DNA of 15,030 bases, taken from the NCBI GenBank assembly GCA_018373675.1, contig JAHAGQ010000032.1:1-15030 (forward strand), given 5' to 3'. The notes below the pieces were generated by a model. It saw only the letters and a program-made list of their open reading frames with translations. It was not told where the DNA came from and ran no database searches. A program made the position numbers and the translations under genes. Source of the DNA: Collinsella sp. GTDB taxonomy: Bacteria; Actinomycetota; Coriobacteriia; Coriobacteriales; Coriobacteriaceae. The stretch's first letter is position 1. Every line of letters begins with the position of its first letter. Of the stretch, positions 6,510 through 13,231 are shown piece by piece.

Positions 6510-7523
6510 TTAATAACGCTCAAAGAAGGCAAGCGCGTTGTCGCTGCAGAGCTTCTGCATCACGGTCTTGCCAAAGTGCTTGGAGAGCATGTTCTGGAAC
6601 TCGGGCATCTTGCTGGCATCGGAGAGGAAGGCGGGCACCGTGGCACCGTCCCAGTCGCCGCCGAGCGCGATGACGTCCTCGCCGCCCAGGTCGAGCCAGT
6701 GCTCGATATGTGCCGCCAGCTGGTCGAAGGTGACGTCTGCGGCGGTCTTGTCGGTTGCGTCGTTGGAAAGGAACTCGCTGCAGTAGTTGAGGCCGACGAT
6801 ACCGCCCATGTCGCGAATGGTGCGGAACTGGTCGTCGGTAAGGTTGCGTTTGACGCCGCAAACCGCACGGGAGTTGGAGTGGCTGGCGACGAAGGGACGT
6901 GTGGCGTGGGCGACAACCTCGTCAAAGCACTCATCGTTGAGGTGGGAGACGTCAAGTACCATGCCGGCGTGCTCCATCTGCGTAAGTGCCTCGATGCCGG
7001 CGGCGGTGAGGCCGGCGTGGGTATCGTGTCCGCTCGCGAGCGGTCCCTGCGCATTCCAGCTGAGCGATGACATGAGTACGCCCAGGCTCTTAAGCACCTC
7101 GATCAGCGCGGGGTCCTCGGCAAAGAACGTGGCGTTTTCGATGGTGTGGATGCAGGCGACCTTGCCGTCTTTGAGCGCGGGGCGAATGTCTGCTGCGCTG
7201 CGTACGTTGACCATGCGGTCGTGGTTGAGCATGGCCTGGCCGCTCATATGCGCCATGATCTGCGCCTGGAAGCGCGCGGCGTGGGCGGTGGGAATCTCAT
7301 CGGGGACAAACGTGGCGAAGCACTGTGCCCACGGCGTGTTGCCGATCTTTGCGAGCGAGATGGCGCAGGCGTTGCCCTCGATGAGGTCGAAATCTTGCGG
7401 ATGCGTTTCGTCGCCGGGGAAATAACCGTCGGTGCCGGCGGTAAAGCGCAGGTCGAGATCGAGCGTGGCCCAGCCGATTCGGTCGGCGGTGTCGCAGTGT
7501 AGGTCAAATACGGGATATGCCAT
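6510..7523 (-). CDS. Membrane dipeptidase family (M19, renal dipeptidase-like)
   Basis: Zinc-dependent dipeptidase of the amidohydrolase-fold M19 family, which hydrolyses dipeptides (including D-residue dipeptides in some bacterial members). The 337-residue protein has the family pattern: FDLHCDT at the start (His9, Asp11), IHTIENA with the bridging Glu129, DVSHLND (His194) and ASHSNSRAV (His215), plus GGDWDG near the C-terminus. No signal peptide is seen, so it is probably cytoplasmic despite the family name. ATG 7523 is preferred because GGAGG lies four bases before it and MAYPVFDLHCDT is the typical beginning; the ten-residue longer frame from 7553 overlaps that site. It is divergent from the SlyD-like gene across a 120-base region. 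Substrate could be peptides from diet or cell wall turnover; this is inference. Confidence 0.93.
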   Translation of the reverse strand: MAYPVFDLHCDTADRIGWATLDLDLRFTAGTDGYFPGDETHPQDFDLIEGNACAISLAKIGNTPWAQCFATFVPDEIPTAHAARFQAQIMAHMSGQAMLNHDRMVNVRSAADIRPALKDGKVACIHTIENATFFAEDPALIEVLKSLGVLMSSLSWNAQGPLASGHDTHAGLTAAGIEALTQMEHAGMVLDVSHLNDECFDEVVAHATRPFVASHSNSRAVCGVKRNLTDDQFRTIRDMGGIVGLNYCSEFLSNDATDKTAADVTFDQLAAHIEHWLDLGGEDVIALGGDWDGATVPAFLSDASKMPEFQNMLSKHFGKTVMQKLCSDNALAFFERY

Positions 7524-7643
7524 GGTTCCTCCGGTTGCAGCGTTTCTTTGCAAACTATCATTGAATTGTATGACTAGGGTATAGTTAGCGCCATATGTTC
7601 ACGGCGGCCCGCGTTGTGCGCCGCCCTTATCACGGAGGTTACC
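7524..7643. promoter_or_regulatory. Divergent intergenic region, dipeptidase / SlyD-like
   Basis: 120 bases separate the two divergent start codons, so both promoters must be here. The clearest + strand element is a -10-like TATAGT at 7580-7585; no good -35 sits at normal spacing. On the - strand a TACAAT is present at about 7566-7571. CATATG and several short AT-rich words are present, but no convincing operator. Confidence 0.35.
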
Positions 7644-8072
7644 ATGTCCAACCAGGGCAAGAAGGTCAAGACCCATTATCGCGGCACGCTCGATGACGGC
7701 ACGCAGTTCGATAGCTCCTACGATCGCGGCGAGCCGCTGGAGTTCACCTGCGGCGCCGGTCAGATGATCAAGGGCTTCGACGCCGCTGTTGTCGACATGC
7801 AGGTGGGCGAGAAGAAGACCGTGCACATCCCGGCTGCCGATGCCTACGGCGAGCACAATCCCGAGATGGTTATCACCTTCCCGGCCGAACAGGTTCCCAA
7901 CATCGAGCAGATCGAGAAGGGCATGAAGCTTTTCCTGTCCACGCCGAGCGGTATGCCCGTCCCCGCCGTGGTCATCGACGTTACGCCCGAGGCCGTGACG
8001 CTCGACGCCAACCACGAGCTGGCCGGCAAGGACCTCAACTTTGATATCGAGCTCGTCGAGGTCGAGGGTTAG
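7644..8072 (+). CDS. slyD: SlyD-type FKBP peptidyl-prolyl cis-trans isomerase without metal-binding tail
   Basis: Prolyl isomerase and probable folding chaperone of the SlyD branch of FKBPs; cytoplasmic. In 142 residues it shows the split FKBP domain (KVKTHYRGTLDDGTQFDSSYDRGEPLEF, then GQMIKGFDAAVVDMQVGEKK) and an inserted IF chaperone domain (about 71-122). The closing strand LDANHELAGKDLNFDIELVEV is diagnostic for SlyD. E. coli SlyD carries a His/Cys-rich C-terminal tail that binds nickel; this protein stops before such a tail. The start at 7644 has GGAGG five bases upstream; an earlier in-frame start at 7614 is less likely. Its last codons contain the Shine-Dalgarno of the next gene, a UreE-like protein, so the two are translationally coupled and probably act together in nickel handling. 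Confidence 0.93.
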   Translation: MSNQGKKVKTHYRGTLDDGTQFDSSYDRGEPLEFTCGAGQMIKGFDAAVVDMQVGEKKTVHIPAADAYGEHNPEMVITFPAEQVPNIEQIEKGMKLFLSTPSGMPVPAVVIDVTPEAVTLDANHELAGKDLNFDIELVEVEG

Positions 8073-8075
8073 AGT

Positions 8076-8654
8076 ATGCCCGAGCGCTTGGTTTCGACGA
8101 CATGCTTGGGAAATCTCAACGATCCGTCCTATGAACTCCTGCTCCGCCGGAATTTGGGCGGCGTCTTTGAAGTTGACGAGCTACTGCTCGATTGGGACCA
8201 GGCTGACACGCGCGCGTTTGTGGGTGTGACGGAGCTGGGGCGCACGGTCGATGTTCGGCTGGATGCTGCCGACGGCGGTCGTCTTACCGACGGCGACGTG
8301 CTCGCCATCGACCGTTCGGGCATGGTGCCCGTGGCGGTTGTCGTGCGCCTGCGCAGTGCCGAGGTTTATTTGGTCGAAGTCGACCGCATGGACCCGATTG
8401 CGCTCGCGCATGCGTGCTGGGAGATCGGCAATATGCACGCGCCGCTTTTCCGAGGCGATTCGGACGAGCATACCGTGCGCATGTATACGCCGGTGCAGCC
8501 TGTTTTGGGCCGCATGCTCCGGGGCGTCGAGGGCGTTCGGCTCTCGACGGTTACCCGTGAACTCGATTCGGACCGGCGCTTTGCGTCGAGTGCGGCGGAT
8601 GCCGTTGTGAGTATGGCTCCAGACTTTACGATCGTAAAGAAGGCGCGCGGTTAA
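8076..8654 (+). CDS. ureE: UreE-like nickel metallochaperone
   Basis: Resembles the urease accessory protein UreE, a dimeric nickel carrier. The 192-residue protein has an N-terminal beta domain with GRTVDVRLDAADGGRLTDGDVLAIDRSG, matching the UreE pattern of a basic-hydrophobic strand followed by LxxGDVL. The C-terminal domain has DPIALAHACWEIGNMHAPL and VLGRMLRGV, matching the Klebsiella stretches around LGNRHVPL and DDMLRQFG. His121 corresponds to the conserved dimer-interface nickel ligand (His96 in Klebsiella). The auxiliary histidines and the His-rich tail of classical UreE are absent. It begins three bases after the slyD stop, with GAGGG seven bases upstream inside slyD. No urease or hydrogenase gene is in the window, so the enzyme served is unknown. 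It was recognised by eye; a remote homologue with another role is possible. Confidence 0.8.
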   Translation: MPERLVSTTCLGNLNDPSYELLLRRNLGGVFEVDELLLDWDQADTRAFVGVTELGRTVDVRLDAADGGRLTDGDVLAIDRSGMVPVAVVVRLRSAEVYLVEVDRMDPIALAHACWEIGNMHAPLFRGDSDEHTVRMYTPVQPVLGRMLRGVEGVRLSTVTRELDSDRRFASSAADAVVSMAPDFTIVKKARG

Positions 8655-8667
8655 CGTGCGTATAAGT

Positions 8668-8712
8668 AAGACGGACTTTGAGAGGCAACTATTCAAAGTC
8701 CGTCTTTCTGTT
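8668..8712 (+). terminator. Terminator after slyD-ureE
   Basis: A perfect 14-bp stem (8668-8681 with 8693-8706) with an 11-base loop, followed by TCTGTT, lies 14 bases after the ureE stop. The stem starts with AA and ends with TT, so the lower stem supplies part of the U-tract. This closes the slyD-ureE unit and separates it from the HAD gene. Confidence 0.8.
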
Positions 8713-8737
8713 GATGAGATGCTGTGGGGGAAAGCAT

Positions 8738-9535
8738 ATGGGTCTTGAAGGAATCAAGCTGATTGCATGCGATTTGGACGGCACGTTGCTGCATCCGGGG
8801 GAGCGCGAGCCGCGTTCCGAGGCCTTTGAGCTCATCGATGAGCTGCATCGTCGCGGTATCGTGTTTATGCCGGCGAGCGGTCGTCAATATGCGAGCTTGC
8901 GCCATCTGTTTGCCCCGGTGGCCGATGAGCTCGCCTATGTATGCGAAAACGGAGCCCTGGTGATGAGCGAGGGACGTGCCGTTGTCAAGCGTTCCATGGA
9001 GCGTAGCCTTGCTATGGATATCGCGAATGCCGTGGTTGCGTATCCCCATGCCGACGTGACCCTTTCGTGTGAGGGACACCTCTACACCATGAGCGGCAAC
9101 GATGCGTTCGTCGACCATTTGCGCTATGAGGTCCACTGCGATGTGGCGGTGGTCGACCGTCCCGAGGACATCGACGAGGACGTCATTAAGATTGCCTTCC
9201 AGACGCCCGAGGTGAATCAGCCGGCGGCCCTGGAGTATTTCGAGCGCCTCTTTAGCGATCGAGTCGATGTGATGACGTCGGGAACCGAATGGACGGACTT
9301 TATCGGCTTTGATTCGGGCAAGGGTTCCGCGCTTGCCGATTACGGTCGTGCCCTGGGAATTTCGCCCGACGAGATGATGGCGTTTGGCGATAACGAAAAC
9401 GACCGCGACATGCTCAACGTAGTGGGCCATCCTTATCTAATGGAGAGCTGCAATCCCTCTATGTGTGGCATCAACGACCGCGTCCGTTACGTGCGCACGG
9501 TCGAAGAAGAACTGCACCGTCTACTTGCTGAGTAA
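8738..9535 (+). CDS. Cof-type HAD-IIB family sugar-phosphatase-like hydrolase
   Basis: Haloacid dehalogenase superfamily phosphatase of the Cof subfamily; members dephosphorylate sugar phosphates, nucleotides or cofactors such as pyridoxal phosphate and FMN with broad specificity. The 265-residue protein has motif I CDLDGTLLHP (nucleophile Asp12, acid/base Asp14), motif II MPASGRQY, a Lys in DSGKGSALADYGRALGIS, and motif IV FGDNENDRDML near the C-terminus, with the C2B cap between. Length is typical. ATG 8738 is preferred, with the G-rich GGGGGA six bases upstream; earlier in-frame starts lie inside the terminator hairpin of the previous gene. Substrate cannot be told from sequence. It is convergent with the PerR gene. 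Confidence 0.92.
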   Translation: MGLEGIKLIACDLDGTLLHPGEREPRSEAFELIDELHRRGIVFMPASGRQYASLRHLFAPVADELAYVCENGALVMSEGRAVVKRSMERSLAMDIANAVVAYPHADVTLSCEGHLYTMSGNDAFVDHLRYEVHCDVAVVDRPEDIDEDVIKIAFQTPEVNQPAALEYFERLFSDRVDVMTSGTEWTDFIGFDSGKGSALADYGRALGISPDEMMAFGDNENDRDMLNVVGHPYLMESCNPSMCGINDRVRYVRTVEEELHRLLAE

Positions 9536-9538
9536 ACA

Positions 9539-9609
9539 TTTGGGGCATGTCTAGAAATCTACTTCTTGCTGCAAAGTGCGGAAAGGTGGATTTTAAGGCA
9601 TGTTCCAAA
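9539..9609 (+). terminator. Long imperfect hairpin in the HAD-perR convergent gap
   Basis: The outer 11-bp stem (9539-9549 with 9599-9609) contains two G-U pairs. An inner stem of about 10 bp (from 9555 with the segment ending at 9593) contains further U-G pairs. All wobbles work only in + strand RNA, which points to the HAD transcript as the one that folds. It starts four bases after the HAD stop and ends four bases before the perR stop. There is no T-tract, so this is a termination- or stability-type hairpin, not a strong intrinsic terminator. Confidence 0.55.
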
Positions 9610-9612
9610 CGT

Positions 9613-9993
9613 CTACCGGCAATCGGGGCAGAGACCCTCGAAGATGGTGTAGTGCGACGTGACGTGCCAGCCGATTTGCTCGGATGCTTTGGCGTCGAGC
9701 TGTGCATCGAAGGGGAGTGGTACGTCGATGACGCGGCTGCACGAGGTGCAGATGATATGCGCATGCGGCTCGACGGTGCGATCGAAGCGGCTGCCGCCCG
9801 GCGTCTTGATGGAGAGGATTTCGCCGGCGTTGGCCAAGAGATTGAGATTGCGGTAGACCGTACCGCGGCTGATTTTGTCATCCTGCGCGCGCACGACGTT
9901 GTAGATTTCGTCGGCGGTGGGATGGTTATAGCTTTGGCGCACGGCGTCAAGAACCAGCTTTCGCTGCTTGGTATTCCTTCTTTGCACCGCCAT
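9613..9993 (-). CDS. perR: PerR-like peroxide-sensing Fur-family regulator
   Basis: Fur-superfamily transcription repressor of 126 residues, most like the PerR branch that senses peroxide by iron-catalysed histidine oxidation. The N-terminal winged helix has NHPTADEIYNVV and the recognition helix ISRGTVYRNLNLL. Aligning by eye with Bacillus PerR places all five regulatory ligands: His24, Asp71 (RFD, where Fur has Glu), His77, His79 and Asp90. Two CxxC pairs (Cys82/85 and Cys122/125) form the structural zinc site. The protein ends right after the last CxxC, slightly shorter than usual. The ATG has GAGG sites three and nine bases upstream. In an anaerobe such a protein would control defence against oxygen and peroxide; no obvious targets are nearby. 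It could still respond to another metal, so the name is by ligand pattern. Confidence 0.88.
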   Translation of the reverse strand: MAVQRRNTKQRKLVLDAVRQSYNHPTADEIYNVVRAQDDKISRGTVYRNLNLLANAGEILSIKTPGGSRFDRTVEPHAHIICTSCSRVIDVPLPFDAQLDAKASEQIGWHVTSHYTIFEGLCPDCR

Positions 9994-10026
9994 GCGCCTC
10001 GCCTCTTTTCTATTAACGGTCGTAGG

Positions 10027-10044
10027 TAAATGATACCGTATTTA
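10027..10044. promoter_or_regulatory. Candidate perR promoter/operator (AT-rich inverted repeat)
   Basis: TAAAT (10027-10031) and ATTTA (10040-10044) form an inverted repeat that overlaps a - strand -10-like TATCAT. It sits about 35-50 bases before the perR start, where an autoregulatory Fur-family box would be expected. It does not closely match the Bacillus PerR box, so the call is tentative. Confidence 0.25.
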
Positions 10045-10054
10045 GCACACAATA

Positions 10055-10465
10055 CTAATAATGAGGAGTGAAACCGTCTTCATTGGCAAGTGGGGCTCGG
10101 GCCTGGGCGTCTACGAGGCGAAAACGCGTTCCCATGCGCTCGTAGGAGGCATGAAGTGCCTCGAGATGAGATAGGATATTTGCCGGAGCTCCCTGTATCT
10201 CCATCTCGACTGAGCCGTCTTCCATGTTACGCACCCAGCCGGTGAGGGAGCGTGCCTGCGCGAGGTTGGCGTTGGTAAAGCGAAAGCCAACGCCTTGGAC
10301 TTGCCCCGCCCAGCGCAGGAAATAGCGCAGGGGAGTGTCTAGAGTGGCCTTGTCGCTTGCGAGCACAGTAAGTCTGCGGCGCAGCTCGAGCTCGACGTTT
10401 GATGGTTTTTGAGGTTCTCGACTGCCGCCGGTGACGCTGGAGAAGAACGTATCGAAGAGACCCAT
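10055..10465 (-). CDS. acyP: Acylphosphatase with N-terminal extension
   Basis: Small hydrolase that cleaves carboxyl-phosphate anhydrides such as acetyl or 1,3-bisphosphoglycerate phosphates. The acylphosphatase domain is residues about 46-136: GQVQGVGFRFTNANLAQ with catalytic Arg62, then LTGWVRNMEDGSVEMEIQG with catalytic Asn80. The protein is 136 residues, whereas the family is usually about 90. The 45 extra N-terminal residues (GLFDTFFSSVTGG, then a charged helix-like ELELRRRLTVLASDK) have no domain I recognise. The start at 10465 lies two bases after the stop of the oxidoreductase gene, with a modest GCAGG eight bases upstream, so translation is probably coupled. An upstream-extended frame to 10600 overlaps the oxidoreductase and is discarded. 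Confidence 0.9.
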   Translation of the reverse strand: MGLFDTFFSSVTGGSREPQKPSNVELELRRRLTVLASDKATLDTPLRYFLRWAGQVQGVGFRFTNANLAQARSLTGWVRNMEDGSVEMEIQGAPANILSHLEALHASYERMGTRFRLVDAQARAPLANEDGFTPHY

Positions 10466-10467
10466 CG

Positions 10468-11574
10468 CTATGCCTGCTTGCCTGCGTCGGCCGGGAAGAT
10501 AATGCCGGCCTGCTGGCGCACGGCATCCATGATGCGCAGCGAGACGAGCGTGACATCGCGGTAGTGGCCAAGCTCGTGGCGTCCCGCCGGGGTCTCCCAA
10601 ATCTCTTCCTTAACGTTATCGATGCCGCAGATGGCGGTGATAAAGTCTGTGAGTTCGTATTCCATAGTGTTGCTCGATTTGGGCAGGTCGAGCACGCGGC
10701 CGTTCTCGCCCTGTTCGCGCGGTGCCTCGGTCGCCGAGCCGCGTACGACGTCGCCGCGATAGTCGATGCGGACGTTGCGGGGCGTGGACAGATGGTCGAT
10801 CTGGATAGTGCCACGCTCGCCTTCTATCTGCGAGGGCAGCAGGTCATTCGTAATTTTGGAGTGCGCGAGCTCGACGGAGATGCGGCCACCGCCGTAGCTG
10901 GCGAGGATGGAACCGCAGCCGTCGATGGGGCCGTGCGTGAGCTGTCGCGTGGTGGGGTCGAGCAGAGTAGTCATGCTCGTAAGGCCGGAGGGCATGCCGA
11001 AAATCTCGACCATGGGCTCGACGGTGTAGACGCCAATGTCCATGAGGGAACCCGATGCCATATTGCAGTCGAAGATATTGGTGGCGCGTCCCGCGAGAAT
11101 CTCGTTGTAGCGCGAGGAATATTTGCCAAAGCGCAATGAGGCGCGGCGGATGGGGGCGATCTCGCCCAGGACGTCCTCGATGGCGTGGAAGGCGGGATCG
11201 TGGAGGGGACGCATAGCCTCGAGGGCCACGACACCTGCTGTCTCGGCAGCGCGGAAGACTTCCAGCGCCTGCGCTTCGGTGGCGCAGAAGGGTTTCTCGA
11301 CGATGACGTGCTTGCCACCGGCGATGCAGGCAAGGGCCTGCTCGTAGTGAAGTGCGTTAGGGCTGCCGATATAGACGGCGTCGACGTCGGCGGCTACCGC
11401 AAGCTCATCGAGTGACGTAAAGTTTCGCTCACCACCGCGCTCGGCGGTAAAGGCAGTACCGCGATTGGCGTCGCGTGAAAGCGTGCCCACAAACGCGGCT
11501 TGGTCGTTGGCGTTGACGACTTGGATAAAGTCGTCGGTGATCATGGATGTGCCGATGGTCGCGATGCGCAGCAT
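10468..11574 (-). CDS. Gfo/Idh/MocA family NAD(P)-dependent oxidoreductase
   Basis: Predicted sugar or inositol-type dehydrogenase of 368 residues. The N-terminal Rossmann fold begins MLRIATIGTSMI, followed by DAVYIGSPNALHYEQALACIAGGKHVIVEKPFC, where EKP holds the catalytic lysine. The C-terminal alpha/beta domain includes NMASGSLMDIGVYTVEPM, the DxGxY form of the active-site motif as in dihydrodiol-dehydrogenase-like members (Tyr in place of the more common His). ATG 11574 is chosen for AAGGGG five bases upstream; the frame extends to 11775, but the extra part crosses the end of the RNase H gene. It is coupled to acylphosphatase downstream and follows RNase HI by 73 bases on the same strand. 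Substrate is not predictable; pairing with acylphosphatase gives no obvious pathway. Confidence 0.92.
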   Translation of the reverse strand: MLRIATIGTSMITDDFIQVVNANDQAAFVGTLSRDANRGTAFTAERGGERNFTSLDELAVAADVDAVYIGSPNALHYEQALACIAGGKHVIVEKPFCATEAQALEVFRAAETAGVVALEAMRPLHDPAFHAIEDVLGEIAPIRRASLRFGKYSSRYNEILAGRATNIFDCNMASGSLMDIGVYTVEPMVEIFGMPSGLTSMTTLLDPTTRQLTHGPIDGCGSILASYGGGRISVELAHSKITNDLLPSQIEGERGTIQIDHLSTPRNVRIDYRGDVVRGSATEAPREQGENGRVLDLPKSSNTMEYELTDFITAICGIDNVKEEIWETPAGRHELGHYRDVTLVSLRIMDAVRQQAGIIFPADAGKQA

Positions 11575-11647
11575 ACGTCCCCCTTGCGTTGTTTGGTCTA
11601 CAGGATGAGTGTAGCGCGTGGGGATATAAAGCTGCGCGAAAACGCTA

Positions 11648-12133
11648 TTACAGGTCGCTCTCGTTAAAGCCGGTGTCGATATCGAGGTTACTGCCGTCGG
11701 CCGCCGTGGTGGCGAGCTCATCGCAGCGCTCGTTGAGCTCGTGGCCGGCGTGACCCTTAACCCAGATGAACTCAACCTTGTGCTTGCTTTTGGCGGTGAG
11801 TAGGCGCTCCCACAGGTCGCGGTTCTTGACGGGCTGCTTGTTGGCGGTTTTCCATCCGCGCTTTTTCCAGCCGTCGATCCAGTGTTTATTGAAAGCGTTG
11901 ACGACGTACTGCGAATCGGAATGGACCTCGACCTCGCAGGGGCGGTTAAGTGCCTCGAGCGCCACGATGACCGCCATGAGCTCCATGCGGTTGTTGGTGG
12001 TCTTGGCGTAGCCGCGCGAAAGCTCGGAGGTGAAGGTCTTGCCGGCGGGGTTGGTGTATTTGAGCACGGCGCCGTAGCCGCCGCGTCCCGGATTTGATCG
12101 GGCCGAGCCGTCGGTATAGATGATGACCTTCAC
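11648..12133 (-). CDS. rnhA: Ribonuclease HI
   Basis: Degrades RNA in RNA-DNA hybrids, including Okazaki primers and R-loops; cytoplasmic. The 161-residue protein shows the complete active site: Asp8 (YTDGSAR), Glu51 (NNRMEL), Asp73 (HSDSQYVV) and Asp138 (NERCDELA), with His128 in VKGHAGHELN. The basic handle region WKKRGWKTANKQPVKNRDLWERL is present, so it is the E. coli-like type. The start codon is GTG at 12133, with AAAGGA five bases upstream; the overlapping ATG one base earlier runs directly into a stop. A short acidic tail (DIDTGFNESDL) ends the protein. Confidence 0.96.
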   Translation of the reverse strand: MKVIIYTDGSARSNPGRGGYGAVLKYTNPAGKTFTSELSRGYAKTTNNRMELMAVIVALEALNRPCEVEVHSDSQYVVNAFNKHWIDGWKKRGWKTANKQPVKNRDLWERLLTAKSKHKVEFIWVKGHAGHELNERCDELATTAADGSNLDIDTGFNESDL

Positions 12134-12171
12134 ATGGTTCCTTTCGTTGGGTACGTTTCGTGTGAGTGACC

Positions 12172-12203
12172 ATTGTAGCGCCGCGTTCGTCGAGGGCTAG
12201 CAA
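12172..12203 (-). promoter_or_regulatory. Possible rnhA promoter
   Basis: On the - strand a good -10, TACAAT (12172-12177), is preceded by TTGCTA (12198-12203) at 20 bases, longer than ideal. It would start transcription about 30 bases before the rnhA GTG, after the lysR stop. The -10 is convincing, the -35 less so. Confidence 0.35.
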
Positions 12204-12232
12204 TCTACGATTTCTACCCCGTCTTCCGACAG

Positions 12233-13135
12233 TTAGTTGGCATGGATGATGCGGTTGAGCTCGTCGAGGTATTGCTGCAAGAGGGGAGAGGGCTTGCGCT
12301 CGTCGTGCATGATATAGCCTACGTGCATCGTTGGGGCGTCTGCTAACGGGATCGATGCCATACCCCATTGCATTTCATTGGAGAGGACACCGGTCGACAG
12401 GGTGTAGCCGTTCGACGTGATAAGTAGGTTAGTAAGTGTTCCGCGGTCCGAGATTCGTATGTTGCGGTCGCAAGGGATATAGCTAAAAGGTTCCTCGGCG
12501 TAATAGAAGGAGTTTGAGGTTCCCTGCTCAAAGCTGTAGCGCGTATATGGTGTGAGGTCGGCAAGGGACAGCTGAGGGCGGCGTGCGAGCGGGTGGCGCT
12601 CGCTAACGAAGACGTGGACCGTCGCGTCGAATAGGGGATGGAAGCTCGCGCGCGCATCGGCGAAGGCCTTCTGCAGGACGCGGGCGTTAAAGTCGTCCAG
12701 ATAGAGGATGCCGATGTCGCTGCGAAACGCGCGGACGTCATCGATGATCTGCGATGTGGTGGTCTCGCGCATGATGAACTCGAACTTGCTGTCGCGGCAG
12801 CGCTCGACTACGTTGACAAAGGCCTCGACCGAAAAGGCGTAGTGCTGGGCGGAAATGGCGAGGCGGGCTTGCGGGGTACCGCCGTCCTCGTAGCGGGCCT
12901 CAAGCATGTCGGCCTGCTCTACGACCTGGCGTGCATAACCCAAAAGCTCGGTGCCGTCGTTGGTGAGTGCAACACCGCGGCTAGAGCGCGTAAAGATTTC
13001 GATATGAAGTTCCTGTTCCAGGCTTTTGACGGCGTTGGAGATATTGGACTGTGCGGTATAGAGGCGCTGAGCTGCGGCGTTGATCGAACCGGACTCTGCC
13101 ACGGCGATCAAAAAGCGAAGCTGCTGGAGGGTCAT
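12233..13135 (-). CDS. LysR-type transcription regulator, divergent from metY
   Basis: LysR-family regulator of 300 residues, a DNA-binding protein that normally activates a divergent gene in response to a small effector and represses itself. The N-terminal helix-turn-helix is standard: MTLQQLRFLIAVAESGSINA, then AAQRLYTAQSNISNAVKSLEQELHIEIFTRSSRG, VALTNDG. The effector-binding domain (about 90-300) has the usual RLAISAQHY start and DIGILYLDD segment. The ATG at 13135 has AAAGGA nine bases upstream. It faces metY across 273 bases holding an ATC-N9-GAT palindrome, so control of sulfur amino acid synthesis is likely; the effector (O-acetylhomoserine, O-acetylserine or similar) is inference. A -10-like TATAGA of its own lies inside the palindrome, consistent with autorepression. 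Confidence 0.93.
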   Translation of the reverse strand: MTLQQLRFLIAVAESGSINAAAQRLYTAQSNISNAVKSLEQELHIEIFTRSSRGVALTNDGTELLGYARQVVEQADMLEARYEDGGTPQARLAISAQHYAFSVEAFVNVVERCRDSKFEFIMRETTTSQIIDDVRAFRSDIGILYLDDFNARVLQKAFADARASFHPLFDATVHVFVSERHPLARRPQLSLADLTPYTRYSFEQGTSNSFYYAEEPFSYIPCDRNIRISDRGTLTNLLITSNGYTLSTGVLSNEMQWGMASIPLADAPTMHVGYIMHDERKPSPLLQQYLDELNRIIHAN

Positions 13136-13155
13136 CGGCGCCCGTCCTTTCGATA

Positions 13156-13176
13156 GTTATCTATAAAACAGATAAC
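13156..13176. promoter_or_regulatory. LysR-type operator between lysR and metY
   Basis: Perfect 7-bp arms GTTATCT and AGATAAC flank a 7-base AT-rich centre. It contains the LysR-family consensus T-N11-A (T13160, A13172) as ATC-N9-GAT. Its centre, 13166, lies about 66 bases before the predicted metY transcription start, the classical position of a LysR recognition site, and it overlaps a -10-like TATAGA for lysR on the other strand. Confidence 0.8.
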
Positions 13177-13196
13177 AAGTTAGCGCTTTTAAGTGA

Positions 13197-13225
13197 TTGA
13201 CCGAGCGAAACAATGCCCGTACTAT
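13197..13225 (+). promoter_or_regulatory. metY promoter
   Basis: TTGACC (13197-13202) and TACTAT (13220-13225) are separated by exactly 17 bases. Predicted start is near 13232, leaving a leader of about 177 bases before the metY ATG. Position relative to the LysR palindrome fits activation. Confidence 0.75.
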
Positions 13226-13231
13226 TCAAAA

